A stretch of DNA of 64,000 bases from positions 1 to 64,000 of the forward strand of contig JAURVB010013279.1 in the NCBI GenBank assembly GCA_033002965.1. Direction: 5' to 3'. Positions within the stretch are counted from its first letter, which is position 1. Each line of letters begins with the position of its first letter. Shown here in pieces: positions 12,760 to 24,500 of this stretch. The notes under the pieces were generated by a model. That model did not search any database. It was not told the origin of the DNA and was given only the letters and a program-made list of their open reading frames with translations. The translations under genes and the position numbers were made by a program. Source of the stretch: Piper betle. Lineage: Eukaryota; Streptophyta; Magnoliopsida; Piperales; Piperaceae.

Positions 12760-13725
12760 GGTGAGTAGTGGCAAAAATCGGCCGATTCTGAATGGAATTG
12801 GCAAATTTAAATCAGATCGGAAGGATTCCCCTTCAAAAAAGTATGTAAATCGGTCATGGTAAAAATTGGTCTGTGAATTGACTGATTTGTGCCAATTCGG
12901 GAGGGCAGCAGGAGATGTGTGGGGGAAGGATATGTGGCAACAGCAAGCTGCGAGGGCAGCAACTCGGGTGAGGGGGGGGATTTTGGATAACGTTGTAAGC
13001 TCATCAAGAAAGGATTGGTCACTAAAATTAGATGATACATTATGAGGTTAAAGAAAAGCTTTCAAGATACCAATTAAAATGTCCCCTATATATTGGTCTT
13101 TGGAAAAGCATGTCACCTACATTTCAAGTTAGAACACAAAGCATATTGGGCTATTTAGAATTTAAACATTGATGCTAAAGCATGTGGAGAAAAAAAGTAT
13201 AAGAGTTGAATGAATAGGATGAGCTTAAACTCAATTCTTATGAGAATGTCAAACTATATAAAGAAAGGACTAACCTATGACATGAGAAACACATTTTGGC
13301 AAAACATTTTGAGCTAGGATATTAGGTGTTACTCTACAATTCTAGGTTGAGGTTTTTTCTAAGAAAATTTAAGAAAGGATGTGTTCGCCAGCAGGGGGAT
13401 TGGGCGGGGATGGCGGCATCGGCAGTGAGGGAGAGAGAATTGGGGGAAAAGAAATAGTTGGTGGCATTCTCAAAATTAAAAGTTGATTTAACTTTGACTC
13501 GAGTAAAAAATAATAACTAATTAAAAATAATTAAAAAATCCATAAAATATTAAAATATATTATAAAATAATATATTCTATAACTAATAACCCACCGATTT
13601 TGACCGATTTAAGTAAACAGATTCTTATCTGATTTTTGATGAAACTGTCTGATTCAATGACTCCCTTCTAATCTGATTCAATGTCTGATTCCCTTTTTGC
13701 AATTATGGTTAGGTGGTGGTAAGTG
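12760..13725 (+). repeat. G-rich dispersed repeat, copy 2 (most complete)
   Basis: Begins GTGAGTAGTGGCAAAAATCG and ends about 13722 with GATTCCCTTTTTGCAATTAT. The ends look like degenerate inverted repeats (AAAAATCGGCCGATTC-type wording against the complement of GATTCCGATTTTTAA in copy 3). The interior has two G-rich parts (12895-12990 and 13385-13460), then GTGGCATTCTCAAAATTAAA and an AT-rich segment with TAATAACCCACCGATTTTGA. The same order of parts occurs at 15530-16055. A non-autonomous TIR transposon is inferred; I cannot assign the superfamily. Confidence 0.55.
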
Positions 13726-13971
13726 TAATCATTTTGTTGGTTCAATATCGAATTAAGTCATATTAAGTGAATTGTCTTTCTATGGCTGGGTTTTGCAATC
13801 GAACCCAAACTAGATTACCCTTAAAATAGGATTGAACCAGACCGAAATATTTCAGTTAATTCGTTTCGATAATTGAATAATCAAATTACATGATGCATTA
13901 TAAAATAAATTGTTTAATTATATATTAAAATTATATCATTATGTTATTGAATGCAAATATTTAATAAGTAA

Positions 13972-13991
13972 ATATATATATATATATATAT
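13972..13991. repeat. (TA)n microsatellite
   Basis: About ten uninterrupted TA units in AT-rich DNA between two G-rich repeat copies. Confidence 0.9.
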
Positions 13992-14912
13992 CATATTAAA
14001 TAATAAATTTAATCATACAAATATTATAACTTCATGATAATTAACATAAAATATAGATTTAGAATATTTTTATAAAAAAAGTCAATTAATTTCACTATTT
14101 TGGGTAATGAGGTTTGGTTCAGTTTCGATTCATTATCAATACACGCATCGGTTTCTTTACAATCCCTCTGAAAATTTAACCGAACTATTTTAGAATCGAA
14201 CTAAATTACTAATTCAGATTTAGTTTGGTTCAATTTTTGGTTTTCACCAAATTACACTCGCCCCCTATATCCATGGCCAAGGAGAGGAGGGACAACTAGG
14301 GAGTGGAGGCATAAGTGGTACTCGTATCAGGTTCCACTACTAATAATATATAAATAAGTAATGATATACTAAAAGTCCAACGCAAAAATAACTAATATTA
14401 TTTAAGTGATTGTCCAATCGAAGAGTCCGCGCTGCTATCACGAATATAAGTTTACGTCCAACTCCTGTTAAATAGACCAACCACTCTACCGAAGAAATTT
14501 ATCAACTATGATTATAAACACTATCATTTTCAATATTGGGAGACTATATACATATTCTCCACCCAACTTCGGTGTTCAAGTGTGTACTGGGCTAAGTCAA
14601 TTTTACAATTCTCTAAACCTATTTTTGAAATGAGCCTTACACCCCTGGCATATCTTGATCAAGTAGATGAAGCCCAACGCGGATTCTCTAACGCCAATGT
14701 TGGACTTCACCTTTATCCCGATTAATCAACGATTTTTGTTTTAATTAAAAATCATACAAGTTATATGTACCTTGAATATCTCAAGTATTCTCTCGACCTA
14801 GTTTGTAGAGCAATCTTTTAAAACCCCAAATTATATATTAATAAGAATATTAGATTAATTACATGTAATGCAATGACATGAGATGCATACATATTTAACT
14901 CTCAACAACAAT

Positions 14913-14935
14913 ACACACACACACACACACACACA
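14913..14935. repeat. (AC)n microsatellite
   Basis: About eleven AC units following ACAACAAT in intergenic DNA. Confidence 0.9.
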
Positions 14936-15084
14936 TCAACTTTGAGTATATGTCCTCAATCAGAGAATATATAACATATCAACCCACTAGCATCATCAAA
15001 CCATTATAATTAGAATATTAAATACCAATACTTACTTGGTTAACAAACATTTAAAATAGTTTGAATTTCAATCACAGAACAAAG

Positions 15085-15270
15085 AACGCTCAGGCACCCT
15101 GTTTCAGGGTGTTCAGGCACTCTGCAAATTGTCAAGAATTAAGATTTACATTTGCTAAGCGAATGCCCAACGCTTGAGCACCCAGTTTCCTAGTGCTCAG
15201 GTGCTCTGTCAATTTTTACGCACATCTCTTAACCAAGAATAGAGCGCTCGAGCACCTAGTTTCCTGGCAG
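15085..15270. repeat. Threefold hairpin-forming motif (GCTCAGGCAC type)
   Basis: Three related segments at about 15086, 15170 and 15242. Each has the form GCTC(A/G)(A/G)GCACC, then (C)AGTTTC or TGTTTC, then an approximate complement. The clearest is AGGCACCCTGTTTCAGGGTG at 15092-15111, an imperfect palindrome, followed by TTCAGGCACTCTG. They look like repeated copies of a short palindromic unit about 70-85 bp apart. Confidence 0.45.
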
Positions 15271-15529
15271 TTTTTACACTTTCAAATTTTTCACGAATGT
15301 CGGATCTTTTTCATGTATTTATCAATTAAGTTTAATTCTTTTTTAAACAAACAAGTTCATAAGATAATTCTAAACATACCTAATATAGATTTTCATCAAA
15401 TTAATCATTTTTTACAAATCTACCATTAAAACATAAATTTTAAAGAATTTACAACTAAAATTGTATAAATCATACATAAAAGTTGCTTTAAATCAAATAA
15501 ATCATCTAATCATCATATTAAATCATCAC

Positions 15530-16055
15530 AAAGGCATGTAAAGGGGGTGGCAGTGTGGGGCGGGGCGTGGGGCGCAAGGAGGGGCGAGGGGCATGGGGGG
15601 CAGAATGGGGTAGGCGGGGCAGAGCGGCGGCGGCGGGGTGGGGACAAGGCAGGGCTGGCGAGGGCACGATAGCGGCGACAACACGACGGGGGAAGGAGGG
15701 CGACGAGTGTGGGAGAGAACAAGGGAAATAAATAAAAAAATAGTCGTGGCATTCTCGTAATTAAAACTTGACTCAAATCTGACTCGAGTAAAAAATAATA
15801 ACTAACTCTAAATAATTAAAAAAAATCCAAACAGATATGAAAAAATACCATAAAAGATAATACATATCATAATATTAAAATGACATGTTCTATAACTAAT
15901 AACCCACTGATTTTGACTAAGTTAAAATTTTTATGTAGGATTGATTTAGACCGATTCAACTAAGCCGATTCTTGATTGATTTAGACCGATTCGATTTGAT
16001 TCAGTGACTCCTGCGAAAAATCGATTCCGATTCCGATTTTTAAAACTATGCTTAC
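15530..16055 (+). repeat. G-rich dispersed repeat, copy 3 (5' truncated)
   Basis: G-rich block (15540-15720), then GTCGTGGCATTCTCGTAATT (15743), ACTCGAGTAAAAAATAATAA (15783), TTCTATAACTAATAACCCAC (15890) and a terminus ATTCCGATTCCGATTTTTAA (16022). It matches copy 2 in order and wording. The left end has no counterpart to the start of copy 2 and appears truncated. Confidence 0.6.
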
Positions 16056-16499
16056 AGGTAAATATTAGACCTTTTAGTAGATTATTCTTTTTCTGGAAAA
16101 TCTACTCTAATGATAAATTACAAACAAGACACCTCATAATTTATGAAATACAAATAAGACACCTTTGAATCATACATAACTTTATATATAACCCTTTAAT
16201 CACAACATTCTCAAAACAAAAAATAAAAAAATATCTCTACCCAGCTTCAGAAAATCCAAATGCAAAACTAATGAGAGATGAGGTTAGGAAAATATTTTAT
16301 GGGTATCTTAGAGGAAATCTCCTAAAAAATATTTAAATGAATGAGGACATTAATGTGCTCAGATTCATTGCGTTGAGAATTTATTTTTGAAGGCATGAGA
16401 TTAACCCGCCTTGATTTGGTTAGATAGGAAAACTAAGTGGAATGGGGATAGGACTTAACCCCCTTATCAGGCCCGACTGGGGTGTTTGTTTGGGTTGTT

Positions 16500-16660
16500 T
16501 TAAGCACAGATGCATAAATCAGCCAATTCCACTCGGAATTGGTCAATTTAAATCAGATCGGCAACGATCCGATTTAAAAAACAACGTGAATCGGCTAGGC
16601 TCGAATCGGTCCGCGAACCCGATTCGAGCCGATTCCGAAAAACTTGTTAGTTGATAATAA
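16500..16660 (+). repeat. G-rich repeat family, left-end fragment
   Basis: AATCAGCCAATTCCACTCGG ... GGTCAATTTAAATCAGATCG parallels the left end of copy 2 (GGCAAATTTAAATCAGATCG at 12800). It then carries an AATCGGCT/GCCGATTC inverted motif and stops near 16650. No G-rich interior is present, so this is an end fragment. Confidence 0.5.
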
Positions 16661-16689
16661 AAAAGGAAAAAAAGAAGGGCGGTAAGGGT

Positions 16690-18215
16690 AACCACCAGAC
16701 TCAAAAAGGTTGGAACCTTCCTAGACGTGACAAAACGTCACACAATGGTTAACTAAATTGATGAGCGACATCTGGTAGTGTAGTATGGACCACGGCTAGA
16801 GGTTGATGTGATCATGCATCTAAATCAAACTCTTGCCTCGTTGCCTCTTATATGACTTTCCCGTTCTCGAATGGCATGCTGCCTTCTCATTAACATATAT
16901 ATAACTCACTCAATATCATTCACGACCAATGTGAGATAAACCCAGCAACTCCACTTTTGCATATCAGGCGTTTCTGAAAACCATCATCATTGGATGAACT
17001 CGCAAATTCATAACTAGGAAACCATCATCTGAAGGAACCGGCTGAACTCACAACCTTGGCCTGATACCACTGCTAGGCCGGTTCTGATACCACTGTTAGA
17101 ACCTATGGGTCCCCGCCTCTCTAAAACCATCATCATCGGATGAACTCACAATTCATAAATTCATAACCTGGAAACCATTATCATCGGATGACAGCTCTAA
17201 TACCACTGTTAGGCCCTATGGGTCCCCGCATCTCTCTAAAACCATCATCATTGGAAGGACTCACAATTCATCAATTCATAACCTAGAAACCATTATGATC
17301 GGATGATACCGCTGTTAGGCCCTATGGGCCCACTCACAGGCCATAACCTTTTCCATCATCATCGGTTGATACCACTATTAGGCCCTATGGGCCTACTCAC
17401 AATTCATAACCTGGTTCTGATACCACTGTTAGGCCCTATGGGCCCCCGTGTCACTAAAACCACCATTATCGGATGAACTCACAATTCATCAATTCATAAC
17501 CTGGAAACCATCATCGCCCATGTCTTGTCTCTAAAATCACCATTATCGGATGAACTCACAATTCATCAATTCATAACCTGGAAACCATCATCATCAGATG
17601 AACTCACAATTCATAACCTGGTTCTGATACTCATCGGATGAACTCACCATAACCTCATAATTCATAAACTCATCGGATGAACTCACAATTCATCAATTCA
17701 TAACCTGGAAACCATCGTCATCGGATGAACTCACAATTCATAACCTGATACTCATCGGATGAACTCACCGCAACCTCATCGGATGAACTCACAATTCATC
17801 AATTCATAACCTGGAAACCATCATCATCGGATGAACTCACAATTCATAATACTCATCTGGATGAACTCACCATAACCTCATAATTCATAACATGGCTCTG
17901 ATACTCATCCATGGCTCTGATACTCATCGCATGGCTCTGATACTCATCGCATGGCTCTGATACTCATCGATGAACTCACCGTAACCCGACTCTGATACCA
18001 CTGTTAGGCTGGCTCTGATACCGTTGTTAGGCTTTATGGGCCCCCAAAATTCTGATACCACTGTTAGGCCCTATGGGCCCCCAAAAGTGACTTACAATAG
18101 GTGTCATGAGCCTTTTTTAATCTCAAAAGTTAACTCAATGAATAAGGCTTTCCATTAACCTATATACAACTCACTAACATCATCCACGACCGATATGAGA
18201 TAAACCCAATATCTC
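16690..18215 (-). mobile_element. TRIM-like retrotransposon with an internal array of PBS/LTR junctions
   Basis: A right terminal segment (18061 to about 18212) starts TGTTAGGCCCTATGGGCCCC and ends with ACGACCGATATGAGATAAACCCAATA-type wording. The end of the left copy at about 16892-16951 repeats it (ACGACCAATGTGAGATAAAC then CCAGCA). Directly left of TGTTAGG is CTCTGATACCAC, the complement of the tRNA-Met primer site TGGTATCAGAG, so the element points leftward. The interior (about 16950-18060) holds no coding frame. It is a scrambled array of GATGAACTCACAATTCAT, CATAACCTGGAAACCATCAT and TGATACCACTGTTAGGCCC units; the last recurs at about 17062, 17085, 17199, 17306, 17368, 17417, 17992, 18015 and 18052. 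Small size, no gag-pol and primer-site wording fit a terminal-repeat retrotransposon in miniature. The exact left LTR start is unclear. Confidence 0.6.
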
Positions 18216-21200
18216 TTCCTATCCCATCTTATTTGCCAAAAAGGATCTCATTTTAAGCTCTATTGTTAGTGTCCTCTTTCCTAGCAATTTTATGGCAATT
18301 AAAGTTTTAAATATGAGGTAAGATCTTACAGTTGGTTATGAGACTTCGATGATACATAAGCACTCATTCATGTTAGAAATTTATCCATTTTTGAAATTTC
18401 TCCACTGCCTTTCTATCGTGGATGACATACAAGCCCTTATTTATTTGGGACAATTTCTCAACTTTCTTTCATATGGATCATAACTATCGTGTGATTGGAG
18501 TTTACAATCAAACCTTTAAACTTGAGATTATAACTAATTTTTCACACAAGTACTTTAAGTTCGGATTGGATATAGCTTAGATCTGACTAATGCACCTATA
18601 TTGGATTCAAATTGGCCTACTTGAGTTATATCCAATCATTTGAATGTTAAATTCATTAAGTTACTTTTACTTTTATACTGCCAAAAGCCGATTTATATCC
18701 TATCTGATCCTATTAAGAAAATATCCCATCTCTTAAAATAATGGGAACTCTCGATAAAATAAAAAAATAAAAAAATAGAATAGCATTGATGTCAGGTGTT
18801 TATAAATATATTTTCAAAAGAACCACCTAATCAGATCAAATATAAACAGGTTCACCATGTACACTACTTTCCAATTCAAATATTTTTTAACATATAATAC
18901 ATGAATAGTTCGAACTAATGTTAGAATTCAAATTAGATCCGATCTATAATAATAGGAGTCGTATGCCGATCAGACTAACGGATATCGGATAATCAAGTCA
19001 GCGTATGTTACATATCTATGTCATTTTGTTGTCTATTATTTTCGAGCCGTTGATTTGAATAACAATGGGGAAGTGCTGATGTAATGGATAAAATTAATGT
19101 AAGAATTATCATGATGTGGTATAATATTAGAAAACTTCATGCCAGCCTCAGGTGATGGTAAAACCTTTCAAAATGCCTTTATGAACATGGGTTTCTGAGT
19201 ATGTTTCACTCATTACCCAATCAAGACTATGTTGTATATTCGAGAGGGTCGGTAATTTCTACGCTCAAAGTAAAAACTCAGCTGCCCAAAAAAATACAAC
19301 TCAACTCCCGCCCAATGATATCTAAATAATTTGATTGACTGCATTCTTGGTGAAGTTTTTATTATATTATAAAATGATTAACTACACACGAACAATCTTT
19401 ATTAAATGCCCAAATTTTTGTTCATTTCCCCAAATGGAAGCGTGGCCATAAACATGACATATAGTGAATGCCAGATAGCCTCCACGCGAGTTCCATACTT
19501 AAATTTTCTTCAACTAACCTCAATCCAAGATTGTGTGTCATTTTAATGAGTTGAATAATTATCAATATTTTTTCAAGAAAAAAACATTTTAAAAAAGCAA
19601 AAATGATCAACGCGTGAATGTGATTGAGCTGACTTCAACTCTTTGAGGAAAAAGTGGGTTGGGCATGGGCAACTGAACATTCATGCTTGATAGACCATAA
19701 CTTTTGGTAACATTGTTTAATTGAAGAATTTTAGTTGGGATATAACATAAACAAACATTTTTATATTCATATTTAACTTCCAAATAAATTTGTTTGTTGT
19801 TTGTAGTGTTCGATCGATTATATATTAATTATGGAAAATTTTTTTATAAACCCCCTTCAAATGAACCCCATGTGAAGCCTTCAAGTCAGAGGAATGAGAG
19901 GAAGTAATTCCTCCTAATTATCTTGCCTCTTTCTATCCGCCTTCATGTAAAATAAGAAACTTGCCCCTGTTATTGGTGGGCTCAAGGGAAGCTCAATTAG
20001 AGTGGGTTAATAAAAAATAGTCATTAATTATTGATTGATCCGATGCTAACTCTATGCCAACAGGTATGGTAAAACAAAGAATATAAACGTTATCTCAGTC
20101 TTTTTCTTGGTTATGTGAAAGTGCACAAACAGAAAGAAAATCTTGTTGGATTAAGATCACTTTAAATAATATTGCTAATTTTATTTTATTCATATTCAAT
20201 TATAAATTAAATACCCTGCTCTTATTCATTTTCTGGTTGTGAACATATTTGAATCGTAATCAAAATTTAAATTGCAACCTTTTTGTCATATAGTATTGGT
20301 TTACCAATATTTTCATAATAACTATATTTACAATTTAGAATGTTGAACAAAATAATATTACATTTAAATTAGATGTTCAAGAGTTTCTTTAAAATAAATT
20401 ATGCAGATATGAACCCACACCTACACCCTCACACACTCACACCTAGTTACTATACAGGGATGAAAGAAAACAACTAAATATAAATTTTTAAAATTGAAAA
20501 TAAATTTACAATTGAATAGTCTTTTTATTTAATAACCTAATTACCTTTGCTTGTATTTGGTTTGAGTGCAAAATTAGTTTGGGATAAGTAAAATAACCCA
20601 CCCAACCCAAATTAATCTTTTTTAAAAAAATATCCCCACTGGCGGCCCCAATATACAGCGGCAAGATCCAATCATTAGCGTGAAAATTACTCAAAGAAAT
20701 AGTGAAAGATGGCTGTATTCTCTCTCAATGTCCTTATTCAAAATGACTTACTCCAGCGGCTCTTGTCCACCCAGGGTTGCCTTGCAAGTTGTTGGTGCAG
20801 CTTTTTTTAAAAAAGAAAATAGGTTGGTGTGATTCGATCCAAATACATACCACACCCAAATGCTAACTAAAAAAATTATAATTAGGAATTTAAATGGAAA
20901 AATATGACTAGATCGTAAATAGAGTAATATTCCCTGGTTTAAGCCCAAATTGGTCTCTTGTTTATCCCTCGCAATGCACGGGTCCTTGCTGGTTTTTTAA
21001 GTTATAACTATTAACGACCCAGAGCAAAGCTTACCATGATTGATCTCATGATAGAAAAGCAGAGTCTTGTTTCGTCCGACACCGTCACCAATTTTGAAGA
21101 ACATACTGCGCCAGCACATGACAAAAGCATTTAATTATTATCCTCTGGGCCGATTGGCCGTCCCCACGAGCCCCCCTTCCACACCTGTTCTAAATTATAT

Positions 21201-21340
21201 GGCCGATGAGCCAACCTCAACATCACCCCATTCCAACATAGGTTGATGGCTGTTTTGGTCCTCTAAATCCTACTTGCCTTTTTGAATATGCAACTGTTCA
21301 ATTTCTTGCAATTTTTATGTAGGAAGTCAGGTTCTCGCCT
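18216..21340. other. Intergenic DNA upstream of CLC
   Basis: AT-rich DNA without a supported gene. Open frames here are under 70 codons and look random. No LTR, TIR or tandem array is clear. The last few hundred bases must contain the distal promoter of the CLC gene. Confidence 0.4.
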
Positions 21341-21353
21341 CTTCTCCAACCCC

Positions 21354-21482
21354 TTATAATTGTGCTCTAAGCCTCCTCATAGTGTTGTGGAGGAAGTTGA
21401 AGTTGGATAAGAAGATCATCTGGGTGGTGTTCTGAGGCAGATCAGTTCTGGGTTTTTGATCTTCTTCTTCTTCTTCTTCTTC
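21354..21482 (+). promoter_or_regulatory. Putative core promoter and CTT-rich 5' leader of CLC
   Basis: A TTATAAT box-like element lies at 21354-21360, about 155 bp before the start codon. The following leader includes a (CTT)n run at 21461-21482; pyrimidine-rich leaders of this kind are common in plant mRNAs. No transcription start can be fixed from sequence alone. Confidence 0.3.
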
Positions 21483-21513
21483 CTCCCTTGTCTTGCTATC
21501 GAACCCTTTATAC

Positions 21514-24500
21514 ATGGAAGCAGAGCAACCAACTCAAACAGTGGAAGGAGATGGAGGAGACCCAGAAAGCAATCACTCTTCTCTTCACCAACCTCTGCTC
21601 AAGAGGAGCCCCACTCTGTCCTCCAATCCCATGGCCATGATCGGGGCCAAAGTCTCTCATATAGAGAGCCTTGATTACGAGTAATGACCTTGCCTGATTT
21701 TGTACTTGTAATAATAGCTGTGATCTGAATTGTAACGAATGATTTGTTTGTCGCAGAATCAACGAGAACGATCTGTTCAAGCATGATTGGAGGAGCAGAT
21801 CCAAGGTTCAAGTGTTGCAGTACGTGTTTCTTAAATGGACTCTGGCTTTCCTGGTGGGTTTGCTCACTGGGCTTATCGCCTCCCTCATCAACCTCGCCAT
21901 TGAAAACGTTGCCGGGTTCAAACTCCTAGTTGTTGCAGAGCTAGTAAGAAAAGAAAGTTGAGTTCTTATACCCCGAGATGACCCAACTTTTCATACACAT
22001 TGTTTTGGGTTTCCGAATCCTGAGATTGGGGTGGTTGTTCCTGTTCTGGGTTTTTCTATGCAGGTACTTGACTGGATTTGCTTACTTCACTGGAGTGAAT
22101 CTAATTTTGTCAATGGTGGCCGCTTTCCTCTGCGTTATGTTTGCTCCTACTGCTGCCGGGCCTGGCATACCTGAAATCAAAGCCTATCTTAACGGTGTTG
22201 ACACACCCAACATGTTTGGAGCTTCCACCTTAATCGTCAAGGTTCGAGCTATGCTTAGAAGTTTCATAAGCATTCTTGTGGTTGCTCAATTATGACGCTC
22301 TGGCTACTTTCATATCTAAATTCTGTATCTAATTCTCAATTTCATGTGGAAATTTTGAGTTGTTTCAATCTATCAAATCTAAGATTTGAGTGGTTACGAT
22401 GAACTGTGAGATTCTTGTAACTACTGCGCAGATTGTAGGAAGCATGGCAGCTGTATCTGCAGGACTAGATCTGGGCAAGGAAGGTCCATTGGTGCACATC
22501 GGGGCCTGCATCGCATCCTTGTTAGGCCAAGGCGGCCCAGACAACTATCGGCTCAAGTGGAGGTGGCTGCGCTACTTCAACAACGATAGAGACCGCAGGG
22601 ATCTCATCACCTGCGGCGCTGCTTCCGGGGTGTGTGCTGCATTCCGGTCGCCGGTGGGAGGTGTGCTCTTTGCTCTGGAAGAGGTGGCGTCGTGGTGGAG
22701 GAGCGCTCTTCTGTGGCGGACCTTCTTTAGCACCGCGGTCGTGGTGGTAGTGCTCAGAGCTTTCATGCAGTTTTGCAGCTCGGGGAAGTGTGGGCTGTTT
22801 GGGGAAGGTGGCCTCATCTTGTTTGATGTCAGTGGCGTCACTGTTAGCTACCATGCCTTGGATATTCTCTCTGTGATCTTGATTGGTGTGATTGGAGGCG
22901 TCCTGGGCGCTTTCTACAACTATGTTCTCCACAAGGTTCTCAGACTCTACAATCTCATCAACGAGTAAGCCCTGCTTCCATTCATCCATTCTTTGTTTGT
23001 GAACAACATTGTGCTTACAACAAGAACTCTAAAATATATGATCCTTGACAAGTAACTGTGATGGGAAGAAAAATGCCACATAATTGTTTAATGGGCATCT
23101 CCAAATCACTTCAATAAAAATGAATTACAAGTTTTGAACTGTATTCCATTAGCATATTTGATCATTCACAAGCAACTGTGATAAGGAGAAAAATGTCACA
23201 TAACAATAATTCTCTAAGAAGTCATCTCGAAGTCACTTCAAACCAAATGGACTACAAGTGTTAAAAGTCATTTTCTGTTGCATATTTACCATTCACAAGC
23301 AACTCTGTTAAGAAAAATGTCGCATAATCCTCGAATGGGTCATCTCCAAATCACTTCAAACCAAATGAATTTACAAGTGTTGTACTCTTTTTCCGACAGC
23401 TTATTTGACCATTCACAAGCAACTGTGGTAAGAAAAATGTCACAATTATCCGATTGGATCATCTCAAATTTCTTCAAGCCAAATGAATTACAAGCGCTAA
23501 AAACTGTTTCATATAGCAATAATATGGTTATTGAGCTTCTAAATTTTCAAAGTCTGATTAAACCATTTGATGTACACAGGAAGGGAAGATTGCACAAGTT
23601 CCTGCTAGCTCTATCAGTATCCCTCTTCACCTCCATATGCCTCTATTGCCTCCCATTCCTGGCTCCATGCTCTCCCTGCGACCCATCCCTGCCGGAGTCC
23701 ACCTGCCCGACCACCGGGCGCACCGGCAACTTCAAGCAGTTCAACTGCCCAGATGGCTACTACAACGACTTAGCAAGCCTCCTCCACTCCACCAACGACG
23801 ACGCAGTCCGCAACATCTTCTCAACCTCCACCCCCACCGAGTTCAGACTCATGTCCCTTGTCATACACTTCACCCTCTACTGCGTTCTCGGCCTTATCAC
23901 CTTCGGCATTGCCGTACCTTCGGGTCTCTTCCTGCCTATCATCCTCATGGGAGCTGCCTATGGGCGCCTCCTCGGCATCTTCATGGAATCCTACTCCCAC
24001 ATTGATCAGGGCCTCTTCGCGGTGCTGGGAGCTGCTGCTCTAATGGCCGGCTCCATGCGCATGACCGTCTCACTCTGTGTCATCTTCCTCGAGCTCACCA
24101 ACAACCTCCTCCTCCTACCCATCACCATGATTGTTCTGCTCATAGCTAAGACAGTGGGAGACGTCTTCAACCCGAGCATATACGAGATCATCCTCCATCT
24201 CAAAGGCCTGCCGTTCTTGGAAGCATACGCCGAGCCATGGATGAGGAACCTCACTGTGGGCGACCTCGCGGCTGCCAAGCCAGTGTTGGTCACATTGCAC
24301 GGTGTTGAAAAGGTCGGTCGGATTGTAGAGGTGCTGCGCAACACAACACATAACGGTTTCCCTGTGGTGGATGAAGGGGTGCACCCACTGCCCGGCCAGC
24401 ATCAGGGTGCTAGGGAGCTGCACGGATTGGTGTTGAGGTCGCATCTGATTGTGGTGTTGAGGAAGAAGTGGTTCATGGCCGAGAGGAGGAGGAGGGAGGA

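Noticed and set aside
16950..18075. Possible CRISPR-like array of repeats
   Set aside because: This is a plant nuclear sequence. Repeat and spacer lengths are irregular, and the units are LTR/primer-site pieces.
22522..22989. 155-codon minus-strand open frame
   Set aside because: It is antisense to CLC exon 4, which is a clear conserved coding exon. The reverse frame is a codon-bias shadow.
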